From: Bacteroidales bacterium
Lineage (GTDB): Bacteria > Bacteroidota > Bacteroidia > Bacteroidales > WCHB1-69
Direction of reading: 5' to 3'
DNA length: 40,640 nucleotides
Assembly (NCBI GenBank): GCA_017615595.1
Contig: JAFZZT010000006.1
Location: 1-40,640, forward strand
The position numbers and the translations under genes are program-made. Of the stretch, positions 5,332-13,526 are shown one piece after another. Numbering within the stretch: position 1 is the stretch's first letter; each line of letters opens with the position of its first letter. Under the pieces are notes generated by a model. That model searched no databases. It worked only from the letters and a program-made list of their open reading frames with translations, and was not told the origin of the DNA.

Positions 5332-7113
5332 ATGGATATGATAAAATTAACAATAGATAATAGAGAAGTTGAAGTGCCGAAAGGTACGACTATTCTTAAA
5401 GCGGCTCAGACCATTGGCATCAACATTCCCACCCTTTGCCATTTTGAGCTGGAAGGACTTGGCGTCCACAACAAACCGGGCAGCTGCCGTATATGTGTAG
5501 TCGAGGTTGCCGGCCGTAGAAACTTAGCTCCGGCCTGTATCACCGAAGTCATGCCCGACATGGTGGTCAAAACCAACTCTATGCGCGTCATCAACGCTCG
5601 TAGAACGGTGTTGGAGCTCATGCTCTCCGACCACCCCAACGATTGCTTACAATGTGCCAAGAACGGCCGCTGCGAGCTGCAGAAGCTGGCCATCCGTTTC
5701 GGCATCCGCCAGAACCCGTATGTGGGCGGCGAGCAGTCCAACTATCAAATCGAGGTTTCTCCCTCTATCATCCGCGACATGAACAAGTGCGTCATGTGCC
5801 GTCGTTGCGAGACGATGTGTAACGAGATGCAGACTGTGGGTGCGCTCTCCGCTATCGAGCGTGGTTTCCCGGCAGTGGTCTCCACCGCCTTCAACCAGCA
5901 CCTGGAGGATTCTCCGTGCTCCTTCTGCGGACAGTGCGTGGCCGTTTGTCCTGTCGGCGCCCTCACCGAGGTGGACCACACCCCGAAGATTCTCCGCGCC
6001 ATCATGGACGAGAAGAAGAAGACCGTTGTCCAAGTGGCTCCCGCCGTGCGTGTGGCCCTGGGCGAAGAGTTCGGCATGAAGCCGGGCACCATCGTGACGG
6101 GCAAAATGGTTACCGCCCTCAAGATGTTAGGCTTCGACTATGTGTTCGACACCGACTGGTCTGCCGACTTGACGATCATGGAAGAGGGTACCGAGCTCAT
6201 CGGCCGTCTGACCAAGTTCTTAAACGGCGACAAGGATGTGAAACTCCCGATCCTGACCTCCTGCTGTCCTGCATGGGTCAACTTCTTCGAGCATCACTTC
6301 CCGGAGATGAAGGAGCTTCCTTCCACCGCCAAGTCTCCACAACAGATGTTCGGCGCCATCGCGAAGTCCTACTTTGCTGAGAAGATCGGCATCAGCCGCG
6401 AGGATATGATCAGTGTTTCTGTGATGCCTTGCTTGGCAAAGAAATATGAGTGCAGCCGTGACGAGTTCAAGGTGAATGGCAATCCCGATGTGGACTACTC
6501 CATCTCCACCCGCGAGTTGGCCAGCATGATCAAGCAAGCCAACATCGACCTGGCAACGCTTCCTGAGTCCGAATTCGACAGCCCGCTCGGCGAGTCCACC
6601 GGTGCTGCCGTCATCTTCGGTACCACGGGTGGTGTGATCGAGGCCGCTGTCCGTACCGCTTACGAGGTCATCACCAAGAAATCACTTCCGAAGATCGACT
6701 TCGAAGAGCTCCGTGGTCTGGAAGGCATCCGTTCCGCCACCATCGATGTGGACGGCCTCAAGCTGAACATCGGTATCGCTCACGGTCTGAAGAACGCTCG
6801 TAAACTGTTAGAGGACATCAAGGCTGGCAAGTGCAACTTCCACGCCATCGAGATCATGGCCTGCCCCGGCGGCTGTATCGACGGTGCCGGTCAACCTCTG
6901 CACCATGGCAACAGCGACATCATCAAAGCTCGTTGGGAAGCCATCTACAGAGCCGACAAAGAGATGCCGATCCGTAAATCTCACGAGAACCCGTCCATCC
7001 AGGCTATCTACAAAGAGTACCTGGGCGAACCTTGCGGTCACAAGTCTCACGAACTGCTGCACACCCACTATTTCGACAGACAAACAGTGGTTGAAGTTGG
7101 TTCGGATAAATAA
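5332..7113 (+). CDS. hydA: [FeFe]-hydrogenase catalytic subunit HydA (bifurcating type)
   Basis: A 593-residue cytoplasmic subunit that makes or consumes H2. Domains in order: plant-type [2Fe-2S] (C36, C52, C55, C69), the His-Cys [4Fe-4S] site (H101, C105, C108, C114), two [4Fe-4S] sites of a bacterial ferredoxin domain (C153/C156/C159/C163 and C196/C199/C202/C206), then the H-cluster domain. The three signatures are intact: L1 TSCCPAW (309-315), L2 MPCLAKKYE (365-373) and L3 EIMACPGGCIDG with C511 and C515. Together with hydB and hydC it forms the complex that couples H2 formation to simultaneous oxidation of NADH and reduced ferredoxin. The start is ATG 5332; ATG 5338 is an alternative. Maturases HydE, HydF and HydG are not in the window. 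Confidence 0.97.
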   Translation: MDMIKLTIDNREVEVPKGTTILKAAQTIGINIPTLCHFELEGLGVHNKPGSCRICVVEVAGRRNLAPACITEVMPDMVVKTNSMRVINARRTVLELMLSDHPNDCLQCAKNGRCELQKLAIRFGIRQNPYVGGEQSNYQIEVSPSIIRDMNKCVMCRRCETMCNEMQTVGALSAIERGFPAVVSTAFNQHLEDSPCSFCGQCVAVCPVGALTEVDHTPKILRAIMDEKKKTVVQVAPAVRVALGEEFGMKPGTIVTGKMVTALKMLGFDYVFDTDWSADLTIMEEGTELIGRLTKFLNGDKDVKLPILTSCCPAWVNFFEHHFPEMKELPSTAKSPQQMFGAIAKSYFAEKIGISREDMISVSVMPCLAKKYECSRDEFKVNGNPDVDYSISTRELASMIKQANIDLATLPESEFDSPLGESTGAAVIFGTTGGVIEAAVRTAYEVITKKSLPKIDFEELRGLEGIRSATIDVDGLKLNIGIAHGLKNARKLLEDIKAGKCNFHAIEIMACPGGCIDGAGQPLHHGNSDIIKARWEAIYRADKEMPIRKSHENPSIQAIYKEYLGEPCGHKSHELLHTHYFDRQTVVEVGSDK

Positions 7114-7140
7114 TGTCAAACAATCTAAAAAAGAAAGATT

Positions 7141-7629
7141 ATGCAACAAAAAATTATAGTTCCGATCAAGAAAGAAGTTCGCGATAAGATTATTGAGATC
7201 TGCAACAAATTCAACAACAATCCCGGCGAACTGATCAACGTGTTACACGAGACACAAGGTTTCCTCGGCTATCTGCCCGCTGAAGCCCAAGAGTTGATTG
7301 CAGAGCAACTTCACACCTCCACCGCAACTGTCTATGGTGTGGTCTCCTTCTACTCATTCTTCACCATGAACCCGAAGGGCAAGCATCCTGTATCCGTATG
7401 TCTGGGTACCGCTTGCTACGTCCGTGGTGCTGAGAAGATCCTCGAGTCCTTCGAGAAAGAGCTGGGCATCATGCCTGGCCAGACCGACAAGGACGGCCTC
7501 TTCTCCCTCACCTCCCTGCGCTGCGTAGGCGCATGCGGTCTGGCTCCCGTCGCCCTCGTAGGCGACAAGGTCTATGGCCGTCTCGCCCCCGCTGACATCA
7601 AGGGCATCGTGAAAGAATACAGAGCGTAA
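7141..7629 (+). CDS. hydC: Bifurcating hydrogenase gamma subunit HydC (NuoE-like)
   Basis: A 162-residue NuoE/24-kDa-type subunit. An N-terminal helical bundle (about 1-80) with LINVLHETQGFLGYLP and the VSFYSFF turn is followed by a thioredoxin-like [2Fe-2S] domain. The ligands are C87 and C92 (VCLGTACYVRGA) and C128 and C132 (LRCVGACGLAP). It associates with HydB and relays electrons between NADH/FMN and the other clusters. It lies 27 bases after hydA as the last gene of the operon, followed by a strong terminator. Gene order ferredoxin-hydB-hydA-hydC differs from clusters where hydC comes first. Length is standard for the family. Confidence 0.95.
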   Translation: MQQKIIVPIKKEVRDKIIEICNKFNNNPGELINVLHETQGFLGYLPAEAQELIAEQLHTSTATVYGVVSFYSFFTMNPKGKHPVSVCLGTACYVRGAEKILESFEKELGIMPGQTDKDGLFSLTSLRCVGACGLAPVALVGDKVYGRLAPADIKGIVKEYRA

Positions 7630-7651
7630 TCAACCCTTACGCATACTTCCT

Positions 7652-7685
7652 AAGAGAGTGTCAACACCGACACTCTCTTTTTTTT
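7652..7685 (+). terminator. Terminator of the hydrogenase operon
   Basis: AAGAGAGTGTC (7652-7662) pairs perfectly with GACACTCTCTT (7669-7679), an 11-bp stem with loop AACACC, followed by T residues through 7685. It is one of the strongest terminators in the window. Confidence 0.93.
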
Positions 7686-7763
7686 GCCCTACCCTCGCCT
7701 AACAAAAAGCAATACCACGTCAGTTTTTTTTCAACATCGTAAAACAAAATAGAGGATTTTTAC

Positions 7764-7771
7764 TATCTTTG
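7764..7771 (+). promoter_or_regulatory. -7 box upstream of corA
   Basis: TATCTTTG at 7764-7771 matches TAnnTTTG. I see no clear TTG at the -33 position. The start codon is about 75 bases downstream. Confidence 0.55.
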
Positions 7772-7830
7772 CCGTTCCAAAAATTCATTACCGCAATGTA
7801 AAAGTTTCAGTTCGTCTAATCCATTAAAAG

Positions 7831-7839
7831 AAAGGAGGT
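7831..7839 (+). promoter_or_regulatory. Shine-Dalgarno sequence of corA
   Basis: AAAGGAGGT at 7831-7839 lies 6 bases before ATG 7846. It fixes the start and is unusually strong for this phylum. Confidence 0.65.
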
Positions 7840-7845
7840 TATATT

Positions 7846-8754
7846 ATGGTTGACACCATCGATTTCGGCACATACAAATGGCACCATATCACAGATCCCA
7901 CCGTTGAGGACTTGGATTTCCTGAGAGATAACTTCCACTTCCACCCCTTGGATATAGACGACTGTTCCAGTTTTGTACAACGGCCTAAGATTGATAGTTA
8001 CGACGACTATCATTTCATCGTGTTGCATTTCCCCATTTTTGACAAGCGCACCAACCTGGTCAGAACCGAAGAGACCAAAGTCTTCTGGGGCCAGGAGTTT
8101 CTCATCACCGTGGGTAATTCACACTATGTCGTGCAGGAGTTGTTCAACTACACCAAGATTCATCCCGAACCGGAAGATGAAGACGACATCAGCGGCACCT
8201 CTGACGCCACCCTGTACCACATCCTCTACAGCATGATGAAAGCAACGTTCCTGCTGGTAGAAAGAATGGGCACCGAGCTGGATGTCATCAACCGCGAGCT
8301 TTTCAGCACCAAGTCTGAGAAGATCATCGAGCAGATCTCCCGTTATCGCAAGAACATCATCCAGCTGAATACCATGTTCAAACCGCAGCTCCGCATGTTC
8401 AAGGCATTTGAGAGCGGCGATGTGGGCTTTGCCGACGACATGGAAGAGTACTGGGGCAACATCCTCGACTTCTACCAGAAGATGTGGGATATGATTGACG
8501 ACTATGGCGAATTGGTGGATGGCCTGTCCAGCACCTTCGACTCGTTGCAGACCAACAAAACCAACGAGATCATGCGCATGCTGACCATCATCTCCACCAT
8601 TGTGCTGCCGTTGACCTTCATCAGCGGTTTGTACGGCATGAACGTGCGCCTGCCCTTCGCAGACAACCCGTTCGCCTTCTGGATTGTCATGATTATCTGC
8701 GTCAGCATCCTGGTTCTGCTGCTGGTCTTCTTCCTGAAAAAAAAGTGGATGTAG
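7846..8754 (+). CDS. corA: CorA-family Mg2+/Co2+ transporter
   Basis: A 302-residue inner-membrane divalent-cation channel. The large N-terminal cytoplasmic alpha/beta domain runs to about residue 200, followed by the long stalk helix. Two C-terminal membrane segments carry the signature Y263-G264-M265-N266 at the end of the first; the second (FAFWIVMIICVSILVLLLVF) is followed by the basic tail LKKKWM. Length is within the usual CorA range. It is first in a three-gene unit with the retropepsin-like protein (9-base gap) and ruvC (5-base gap). No Mg2+-sensing leader could be recognised in the ~75-base untranslated region. It ends with TAG. Confidence 0.93.
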   Translation: MVDTIDFGTYKWHHITDPTVEDLDFLRDNFHFHPLDIDDCSSFVQRPKIDSYDDYHFIVLHFPIFDKRTNLVRTEETKVFWGQEFLITVGNSHYVVQELFNYTKIHPEPEDEDDISGTSDATLYHILYSMMKATFLLVERMGTELDVINRELFSTKSEKIIEQISRYRKNIIQLNTMFKPQLRMFKAFESGDVGFADDMEEYWGNILDFYQKMWDMIDDYGELVDGLSSTFDSLQTNKTNEIMRMLTIISTIVLPLTFISGLYGMNVRLPFADNPFAFWIVMIICVSILVLLLVFFLKKKWM

Positions 8755-8763
8755 GAAGCGGCC

Positions 8764-9186
8764 ATGTATCAAATAGACCTGCATATTGAGATGTTGGAGG
8801 AAGGCAACTTCCACACCATGGTCATCGGCTCCCTCGATGGCCTTCGCATGCGCATGGTGTTAGACACCGGCGCCTCCCACTCCTGCATAGACGCGGAGAT
8901 AGCAAAGACTTTCTTCCCCGATCTTTCCATCTCAGACGCGGACGGCGTGAATGCCGGCATCGGAGGCAACGACTTCACCGTCCAGATGGCCGACTTCCCG
9001 AATTTCCAACTGGGAGAGTTCAAGCTGTCTATCCTGCGCCATCTGCCCATTGTGGACATGACGCACATCAATTATGCCTATCGCATGCTGGAGAAAGAGC
9101 CTGTGCAGATGATCTTGGGGAATGATTTCCTTATTGAGCACAAAGCGATCATCAACTACAAAGACAACAAACTGTATTTCATGTAA
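8764..9186 (+). CDS. Retropepsin-like aspartic protease
   Basis: A 140-residue protein with the aspartyl-protease signature D34-T-G-A-S within VLDTGASHSCIDAEIA and a later hydrophobic-glycine segment MILGNDFLIEHKAIINY, which corresponds to the ILG(x)DFL pattern of bacterial retropepsins. There is no signal peptide or membrane segment, so it appears cytoplasmic and would act as a homodimer with one catalytic Asp per chain. The substrate is unknown. It sits between corA and ruvC with 9- and 5-base gaps, so it is probably co-transcribed, but this does not reveal its job. Family assignment is good; activity is inference. Confidence 0.85.
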   Translation: MYQIDLHIEMLEEGNFHTMVIGSLDGLRMRMVLDTGASHSCIDAEIAKTFFPDLSISDADGVNAGIGGNDFTVQMADFPNFQLGEFKLSILRHLPIVDMTHINYAYRMLEKEPVQMILGNDFLIEHKAIINYKDNKLYFM

Positions 9187-9191
9187 TAAAG

Positions 9192-9752
9192 ATGACAGAA
9201 GAGATCAAACATCGGATTTTGGGCATCGACCCCGGCACCTCCGTGATGGGCTACGCCATCCTGGACACCCATCTGAACAAATCAGAGGTGCAGGCTGTCA
9301 GCGTCATCCAGATGAAGAAGCTGTCGGACCAATACGCCAAGTTGAAATACATCTACGAGAAGACCAATGCCCTGATTGAGCAGTATCGACCCGACATCTT
9401 GGCCATCGAGGCGCCTTTCTACGGCAAGAATGTGCAGTCGATGCTCAAACTCGGGCGGGCACAGGGCGTGGTCATCGCCGCCTGTCTGCACGCTGGCATG
9501 GAGGTCTTTGAATACTCGCCGCGCAAGATCAAGCAGTCGATCACGGGCAACGGCAACGCCTCGAAAGAGCAGGTGGCCGCCATGTTAGCCCGGATGTACA
9601 ACCTGACCGATGCCACGCCCTATCTGGACGCCACCGACTCGCTGGCAGCGGCTGTATGTCATTTTTACCAACATAAGATCAGTTTCTCCTCTACCAAAGC
9701 CACCGACTGGAAAACATTCATCGCCCAAAACGAGAAACGCATCATCAAATAA
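9192..9752 (+). CDS. ruvC: Crossover junction endodeoxyribonuclease RuvC
   Basis: A 186-residue Holliday-junction resolvase of the RNase H fold that cleaves junctions after RuvAB branch migration. The four catalytic acids are recognisable: D13 in LGIDPGTS, E73 in AIEAPF, and D146 and D149 in YLDATDSLAAAVCH. The DNA-binding region KNVQSMLKLGRAQGV and basic patch SPRKIKQSITGNGNASKEQV are typical. It ends with a slightly longer tail than the E. coli protein. It is the last gene of the corA-retropepsin-ruvC unit; ruvA and ruvB are not nearby. Confidence 0.96.
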   Translation: MTEEIKHRILGIDPGTSVMGYAILDTHLNKSEVQAVSVIQMKKLSDQYAKLKYIYEKTNALIEQYRPDILAIEAPFYGKNVQSMLKLGRAQGVVIAACLHAGMEVFEYSPRKIKQSITGNGNASKEQVAAMLARMYNLTDATPYLDATDSLAAAVCHFYQHKISFSSTKATDWKTFIAQNEKRIIK

Positions 9753-9754
9753 AC

Positions 9755-9778
9755 AAAAAGGCCGGATTGCTCCGGCCT
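9755..9778 (-). terminator. Terminator of the exonuclease operon (minus strand)
   Basis: The 8-bp stem AGGCCGGA (9759-9766) / TCCGGCCT (9771-9778) has a 4-base loop. On the minus strand it is followed by TTTTTG, fitting termination of the 9799-13363 operon. On the plus strand it could also stabilise the ruvC 3' end. Confidence 0.85.
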
Positions 9779-9798
9779 CGATGGTCATTCCTCTTTCT

Positions 9799-10623
9799 CT
9801 ATCTGTTGAATTTCCGCTCCAGACACACCTCGTGGTATATCTGGGTGATGATCTGTTTGGTGTAGAGCGGGAAGTCAGCCTTCATCATCCAGTCATAGTA
9901 GGCCGGCTCCTTCATGAAGACCGTCTTCACGGGCACATTCTTGTGCTTGCCGAAGTTGAAGACCGGCGTCTGGGTCTTGTCGAACACGATATGACCTGCC
10001 ATATCAACAGAGTGGATGTCGCGGGTGAAGTTGCTCAGAGCCTTCACATCATTTTTAATGGGAATGCTTTTTTGTTTGGTTCTGGCATCGACATATTCCA
10101 CTCCGGCATACTTATCCAGTTGTGCCTTCAGCACCTCGTAGGTGGCACGGGTGTCGGCGTGGGCCTGATGCGCGTCTGTGAGATCCTGATGGCAATAGAA
10201 GCGATACGCGGCGACCAACGTACGGGGCTCCATCTTATGGAAGATATTCTGCACGTCAATCAGGTTGCGGTTGCGCAGGTCAAACGCTTTGCCACAACGC
10301 AAGAACTCCTCCACCAGCAACGGCACATCGAACTTGTTGGAGTTATATCCAGCCAGATCGGCATCTCCGATGAAGGCCAGCAAATCGTCAGCCAGTTGCG
10401 GGAAGGTGGGTTTGTCTGCCACATCCGCATCGTAAATGCCGTGGATGGCCGACACCTCCTCGGGAATATGACCTCCCGGGTTAATCAGTTCCGTACGGTC
10501 AATCTCCTCTCCGTCAGGCATCACCTTGATCATAGAGAGCTCCACGATCTTGTCAACTCCGACATTCAAGCCGGTGGTCTCCAAGTCAAAGAAAATGATA
10601 GGTCTAGTAAGATTCAGCTTCAT
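9799..10623 (-). CDS. DnaQ-like 3'-5' exonuclease with a C-terminal DUF3820-like domain
   Basis: A 274-residue DEDDh exonuclease. The first motif is IIFFDLETTGLN with catalytic D13 and E15; the Exo III part has AHQAHADTRATYEVLKAQL with the catalytic His and Asp. The chain continues after about residue 190 into an extra segment containing VFNFGKHKNVPVKTVFMKEPAYYDWMMKADFPLYTKQII, which resembles the small DUF3820-type domain fused to such nucleases in Bacteroidota. It could act in DNA repair or RNA trimming; the substrate is unknown. It starts 1 base after the stop of the T9SS protein upstream and is last in its operon. Confidence 0.88.
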   Translation of the reverse strand: MKLNLTRPIIFFDLETTGLNVGVDKIVELSMIKVMPDGEEIDRTELINPGGHIPEEVSAIHGIYDADVADKPTFPQLADDLLAFIGDADLAGYNSNKFDVPLLVEEFLRCGKAFDLRNRNLIDVQNIFHKMEPRTLVAAYRFYCHQDLTDAHQAHADTRATYEVLKAQLDKYAGVEYVDARTKQKSIPIKNDVKALSNFTRDIHSVDMAGHIVFDKTQTPVFNFGKHKNVPVKTVFMKEPAYYDWMMKADFPLYTKQIITQIYHEVCLERKFNR

Positions 10624-10624
10624 A

Positions 10625-12754
10625 TTATTGTTTTATTATCTTTTCAGTTTTCAGCACCTTCTGGTTTTGGGTGAATTGCAGCAGGTACACACCCGGCTGA
10701 TAGGCGCTGAGGTCCAGGGTTCCTTGGACGGGCATAGACTGCAGCAGGCGGCCATAGACATCAAACACTTGGCAGGAAACGTCATCCATCTGCTCAAGGC
10801 CGCTGACCTGGACAGCACCTGTTGTCGGGTTGGGATAACAGTGCAAAGTCATCTCAGGACGGGGATCCACGCCGGAGTGATCAAAATATTTGCCAAGCAC
10901 GGGACGGATCATCGGGGCACCCTTGAGGAAAGACTGCTGCCATGATGAAGAGGTCTTGTAGAAAATGAACCCACGCGCGTCACTGTTCTGGTCGAAGCCG
11001 AGGTTCAGCTGGATGTCGTGCGTCTGGCGGAAGCCCACATAGAAAGTGCCCTCGAGGTAAACAGGTTCTTCAGGGTAATAGCTGACAAAATCCAGATACT
11101 CTTCCGCATGGTTGGGCATTTGGGCAGGCAGTTCATAGAGCACATTGCCCGGCTGACCGTTATTGTCGTCCCACACCATCAATGTGAATTCGGCAAAGTT
11201 ATCGTCATCAAGCACGCTGTTGAACCACATGCGGACACTGCGGAGCGTGTCGGGCTCTGCCAAGGTAAACTGCAAAGCCAGGGAAGCATCGGGATTCGTC
11301 ATGGTGGAGAGCAATGAATAGCCGGCCTCGGCGGTGCCGTCATCGTAGGCGTAGTAGTTGTAGAACTTCTGCACAAAGCGGCAGGTATCGTTGGTCAGAC
11401 ACTCATCGTTAGCGCCCTCCATTCTGAAAACATGGGTGATATAGAAGGTAGCGCTGTCGGCGCCGTCATACTCATAGACGAAGTTGATGTCGGGTTCCGC
11501 ATGATACTGATACTGATGCAAGCCAGACTCAAAATAAGGCTGGGCATTCTCGTTATTGACCGTAGAAGTATAGATATGCGTATTGGGAGCCTTCCGTACC
11601 GAATAGTTGTAGAAGGTGTTCTTCACACCGGAAGAGATATTGGCCAGCTCGTTATGGAACGATGTCGCCATATCGGACGGGCGATACTGGTTCCAGGGCA
11701 TAGCCTGATAATGGGCGAGGGCGGTCGTGGTGGGTCCCACAAAAGCCACATCGTTGGGGTAAAGGTCGTGCTGGTTGCGGTTCACATCGAGCAGGACATA
11801 GTCGATGTGCCATTGGTCGCAATTGCTGGCCCAGCCCGTCACATTGGCGCTCCAGGAGTCAAGATCGAGACTGGCGTAGTTGCGGAATCTGAACTGGAAG
11901 TTGGGGCGGAAGTATTGCGGGTCCGTAATGGGGATCAGCACCTGCTTGAAATACTGAAGGTTGTCTTCGGCAAGCCAGGAGTCGAGGGTGGTGCCGTTGG
12001 TGGACCACACCTCATTCCACACATATTCCGGGCCGAAGAGCGAGTCCGTAGGCATTTGGATAACCTCTCCGGCGAAGGCGTTGCTTTCGAAGATGTAGAT
12101 ACATCCCGGCATGAAAGGATTCGGGATCGTGTCGCCGGCGATATAGTACTGACCTTCCTCGATGACATAGTCGCCGTAAGCAAAGCCGATAAAGATATCC
12201 TGTCCTGTGGCATAGCCAAACTCCAGAATGAGGCGGTCTTCCGACTCAGGAGCATCGCCCACGCGCCCCCACGCGACAGCGGGTTGGCTCTTGCAACCGC
12301 CGCCGGGCTGGTAATAAAAGCTGAAATAGAGCGAGTCGGACGCACTCATGGGGCGATGGAAGGTGAAGTTGCTATCCAGACGAATCAGGTTGGAAGTCAG
12401 CGTGTCGGCAGCAAAGGGGGTGCGGTCGGCATGGCTATAGATACGGCCTTTGTCGTCCAGCGCGTCCATGGTGACCACCCCCATGGTAGGCGGATAGATC
12501 GGATAGGTGGCGTTGACAAACCCTTGGCGGTCGCTCCAAAGCTTCTCTTGGGGGAAGCCGATGTACCCGGAGAAATCGTCAAAGAAGGGAAGCTTGACGG
12601 CCTCCCCGTTTTTCGGGGAAGTGACAGGATGGCGCAGGGCCTCCTTTTGGATTACCACGTTGCGCGTCAGGCCCGTCAGCACCTCTTGGGCGTATGAATT
12701 GGTGATCAGAACAGAAATGAACAGGACTGCAAAAAATATCTTCCAGAATCTCAT
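10625..12754 (-). CDS. Secreted protein with T9SS type A C-terminal sorting domain
   Basis: A 709-residue protein with an N-terminal signal peptide (FFAVLFISVLITNSYAQ, cleavage about residue 22). The last ~75 residues form a type IX secretion sorting domain: YPNPTTGAVQV, VFDVYGRLLQSM, LDLSAYQPGVYLLQF and a final KVLKTEKIIKQ. It would be exported across the outer membrane and anchored or released at the cell surface. The body starts with LPFFDDFSGYIGFPQEKLWSD, an opening shared with other large Bacteroidota exoproteins of unknown role, and is rich in aromatic residues and Asp as in beta-sandwich adhesins. I do not recognise a catalytic domain. It lies 24 bases after the PASTA gene and 1 base before the exonuclease gene. 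Confidence 0.88.
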   Translation of the reverse strand: MRFWKIFFAVLFISVLITNSYAQEVLTGLTRNVVIQKEALRHPVTSPKNGEAVKLPFFDDFSGYIGFPQEKLWSDRQGFVNATYPIYPPTMGVVTMDALDDKGRIYSHADRTPFAADTLTSNLIRLDSNFTFHRPMSASDSLYFSFYYQPGGGCKSQPAVAWGRVGDAPESEDRLILEFGYATGQDIFIGFAYGDYVIEEGQYYIAGDTIPNPFMPGCIYIFESNAFAGEVIQMPTDSLFGPEYVWNEVWSTNGTTLDSWLAEDNLQYFKQVLIPITDPQYFRPNFQFRFRNYASLDLDSWSANVTGWASNCDQWHIDYVLLDVNRNQHDLYPNDVAFVGPTTTALAHYQAMPWNQYRPSDMATSFHNELANISSGVKNTFYNYSVRKAPNTHIYTSTVNNENAQPYFESGLHQYQYHAEPDINFVYEYDGADSATFYITHVFRMEGANDECLTNDTCRFVQKFYNYYAYDDGTAEAGYSLLSTMTNPDASLALQFTLAEPDTLRSVRMWFNSVLDDDNFAEFTLMVWDDNNGQPGNVLYELPAQMPNHAEEYLDFVSYYPEEPVYLEGTFYVGFRQTHDIQLNLGFDQNSDARGFIFYKTSSSWQQSFLKGAPMIRPVLGKYFDHSGVDPRPEMTLHCYPNPTTGAVQVSGLEQMDDVSCQVFDVYGRLLQSMPVQGTLDLSAYQPGVYLLQFTQNQKVLKTEKIIKQ

Positions 12755-12778
12755 GCTACAATCATTCGTTTTTTAAGG

Positions 12779-13363
12779 TTACTCTTCAGAAGGGATAGAG
12801 TCAGGCAACACATTGATATTCTTGCCAACCACGAGGGTGATCTTCTCACCCATCTTGATGTCGATGCCAGCACCGACTGTATGGCCTTTGTAAAGGACGT
12901 CAAGAACCAGATTCTCGTATGGGCTGGGCTTTTCAATCACGCGTTCCAGGACAAGGCCTTGGGACTCCAGCATGATCCGGGCTTGGCTCAGAGGTATCTC
13001 GTGGAGCTCCGGCAGTTTGATGGTCGGGGGCTCGGCCGCGGCGACCGTCAGATAGACCTTACGGCCGTGTTTCACCTTCTCGCCAGGGGCAGGGTCCTGC
13101 ACCAGCACGGCGCCGGGTTCGGCACCCTCCTCATAACGCTGCTCGTTGACCACAAAGACAAAGCCCTCCTTGGTACGAGTTTGCGTAAGTGTCTGCGACA
13201 ACTGACCACGATAGTCCGGCATCTCAAACTCCCGTCCATGCCTTGTGAACAGACGGAGGAGCAAAACGACAGCCGCCATAAGGAGAACGGTGACCACCAC
13301 AGCCATCAAGAGCTGAAACCAGACGCTGCGAGTCGAGAATGTATGTGTCTTCTTCTTACTCAT
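12779..13363 (-). CDS. Membrane-anchored PASTA-domain protein
   Basis: A 194-residue protein with one N-terminal membrane segment (VWFQLLMAVVVTVLLMAAVVLLLRLF, about 14-39) and an extracytoplasmic part of PASTA repeats: MPDYRGQLSQTLTQ...VLVQDPAPGEKVKHGRKVYLTVA, LPELHEIPLSQARIMLESQGL..., and a shorter third one ending ITLVVGKN. PASTA domains bind peptidoglycan or muropeptides. Here there is no kinase or transpeptidase domain, so it is probably a cell-wall-binding or sensor protein in the periplasm. The ATG at 13363 is preferred over a TTG six bases upstream. It is the first gene of a minus-strand operon with a T9SS cargo and an exonuclease. Confidence 0.87.
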   Translation of the reverse strand: MSKKKTHTFSTRSVWFQLLMAVVVTVLLMAAVVLLLRLFTRHGREFEMPDYRGQLSQTLTQTRTKEGFVFVVNEQRYEEGAEPGAVLVQDPAPGEKVKHGRKVYLTVAAAEPPTIKLPELHEIPLSQARIMLESQGLVLERVIEKPSPYENLVLDVLYKGHTVGAGIDIKMGEKITLVVGKNINVLPDSIPSEE

Positions 13364-13418
13364 TTTCAAAACAATATTCTAATAACTTTGAAATACCGAT
13401 ATTATTGTATCAAGAGTG

Positions 13419-13426
13419 CAAAAGTA
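13419..13426 (-). promoter_or_regulatory. -7 box of the PASTA operon (minus strand)
   Basis: On the minus strand 13426-13419 reads TACTTTTG, matching TAnnTTTG, about 56 bases upstream of ATG 13363. A TTG is present further upstream at a spacing (16) shorter than usual. Confidence 0.5.
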
Positions 13427-13496
13427 CTATTTTTTACGGAAACAATGTGCCCTTAAATAAATTTCTGATTTCTGTCGGGACAATGGATTTTTAATG

Positions 13497-13504
13497 TACA
13501 TTTG
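13497..13504 (+). promoter_or_regulatory. -7 box upstream of the hypothetical protein/PMM pair
   Basis: TACATTTG at 13497-13504 matches TAnnTTTG and lies 22 bases before ATG 13527. It rules out an in-frame start at 13494, which would precede the promoter box. The leader would be very short. Confidence 0.55.
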
Positions 13505-13526
13505 CAACTCAAAAAAAAGTATCGAC

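Noticed and set aside
7690..7845. Mg2+ riboswitch upstream of corA
   Set aside because: The leader after the -7 box is only about 75 bases, and no stem set like the ykoK or mgtA leaders is visible.
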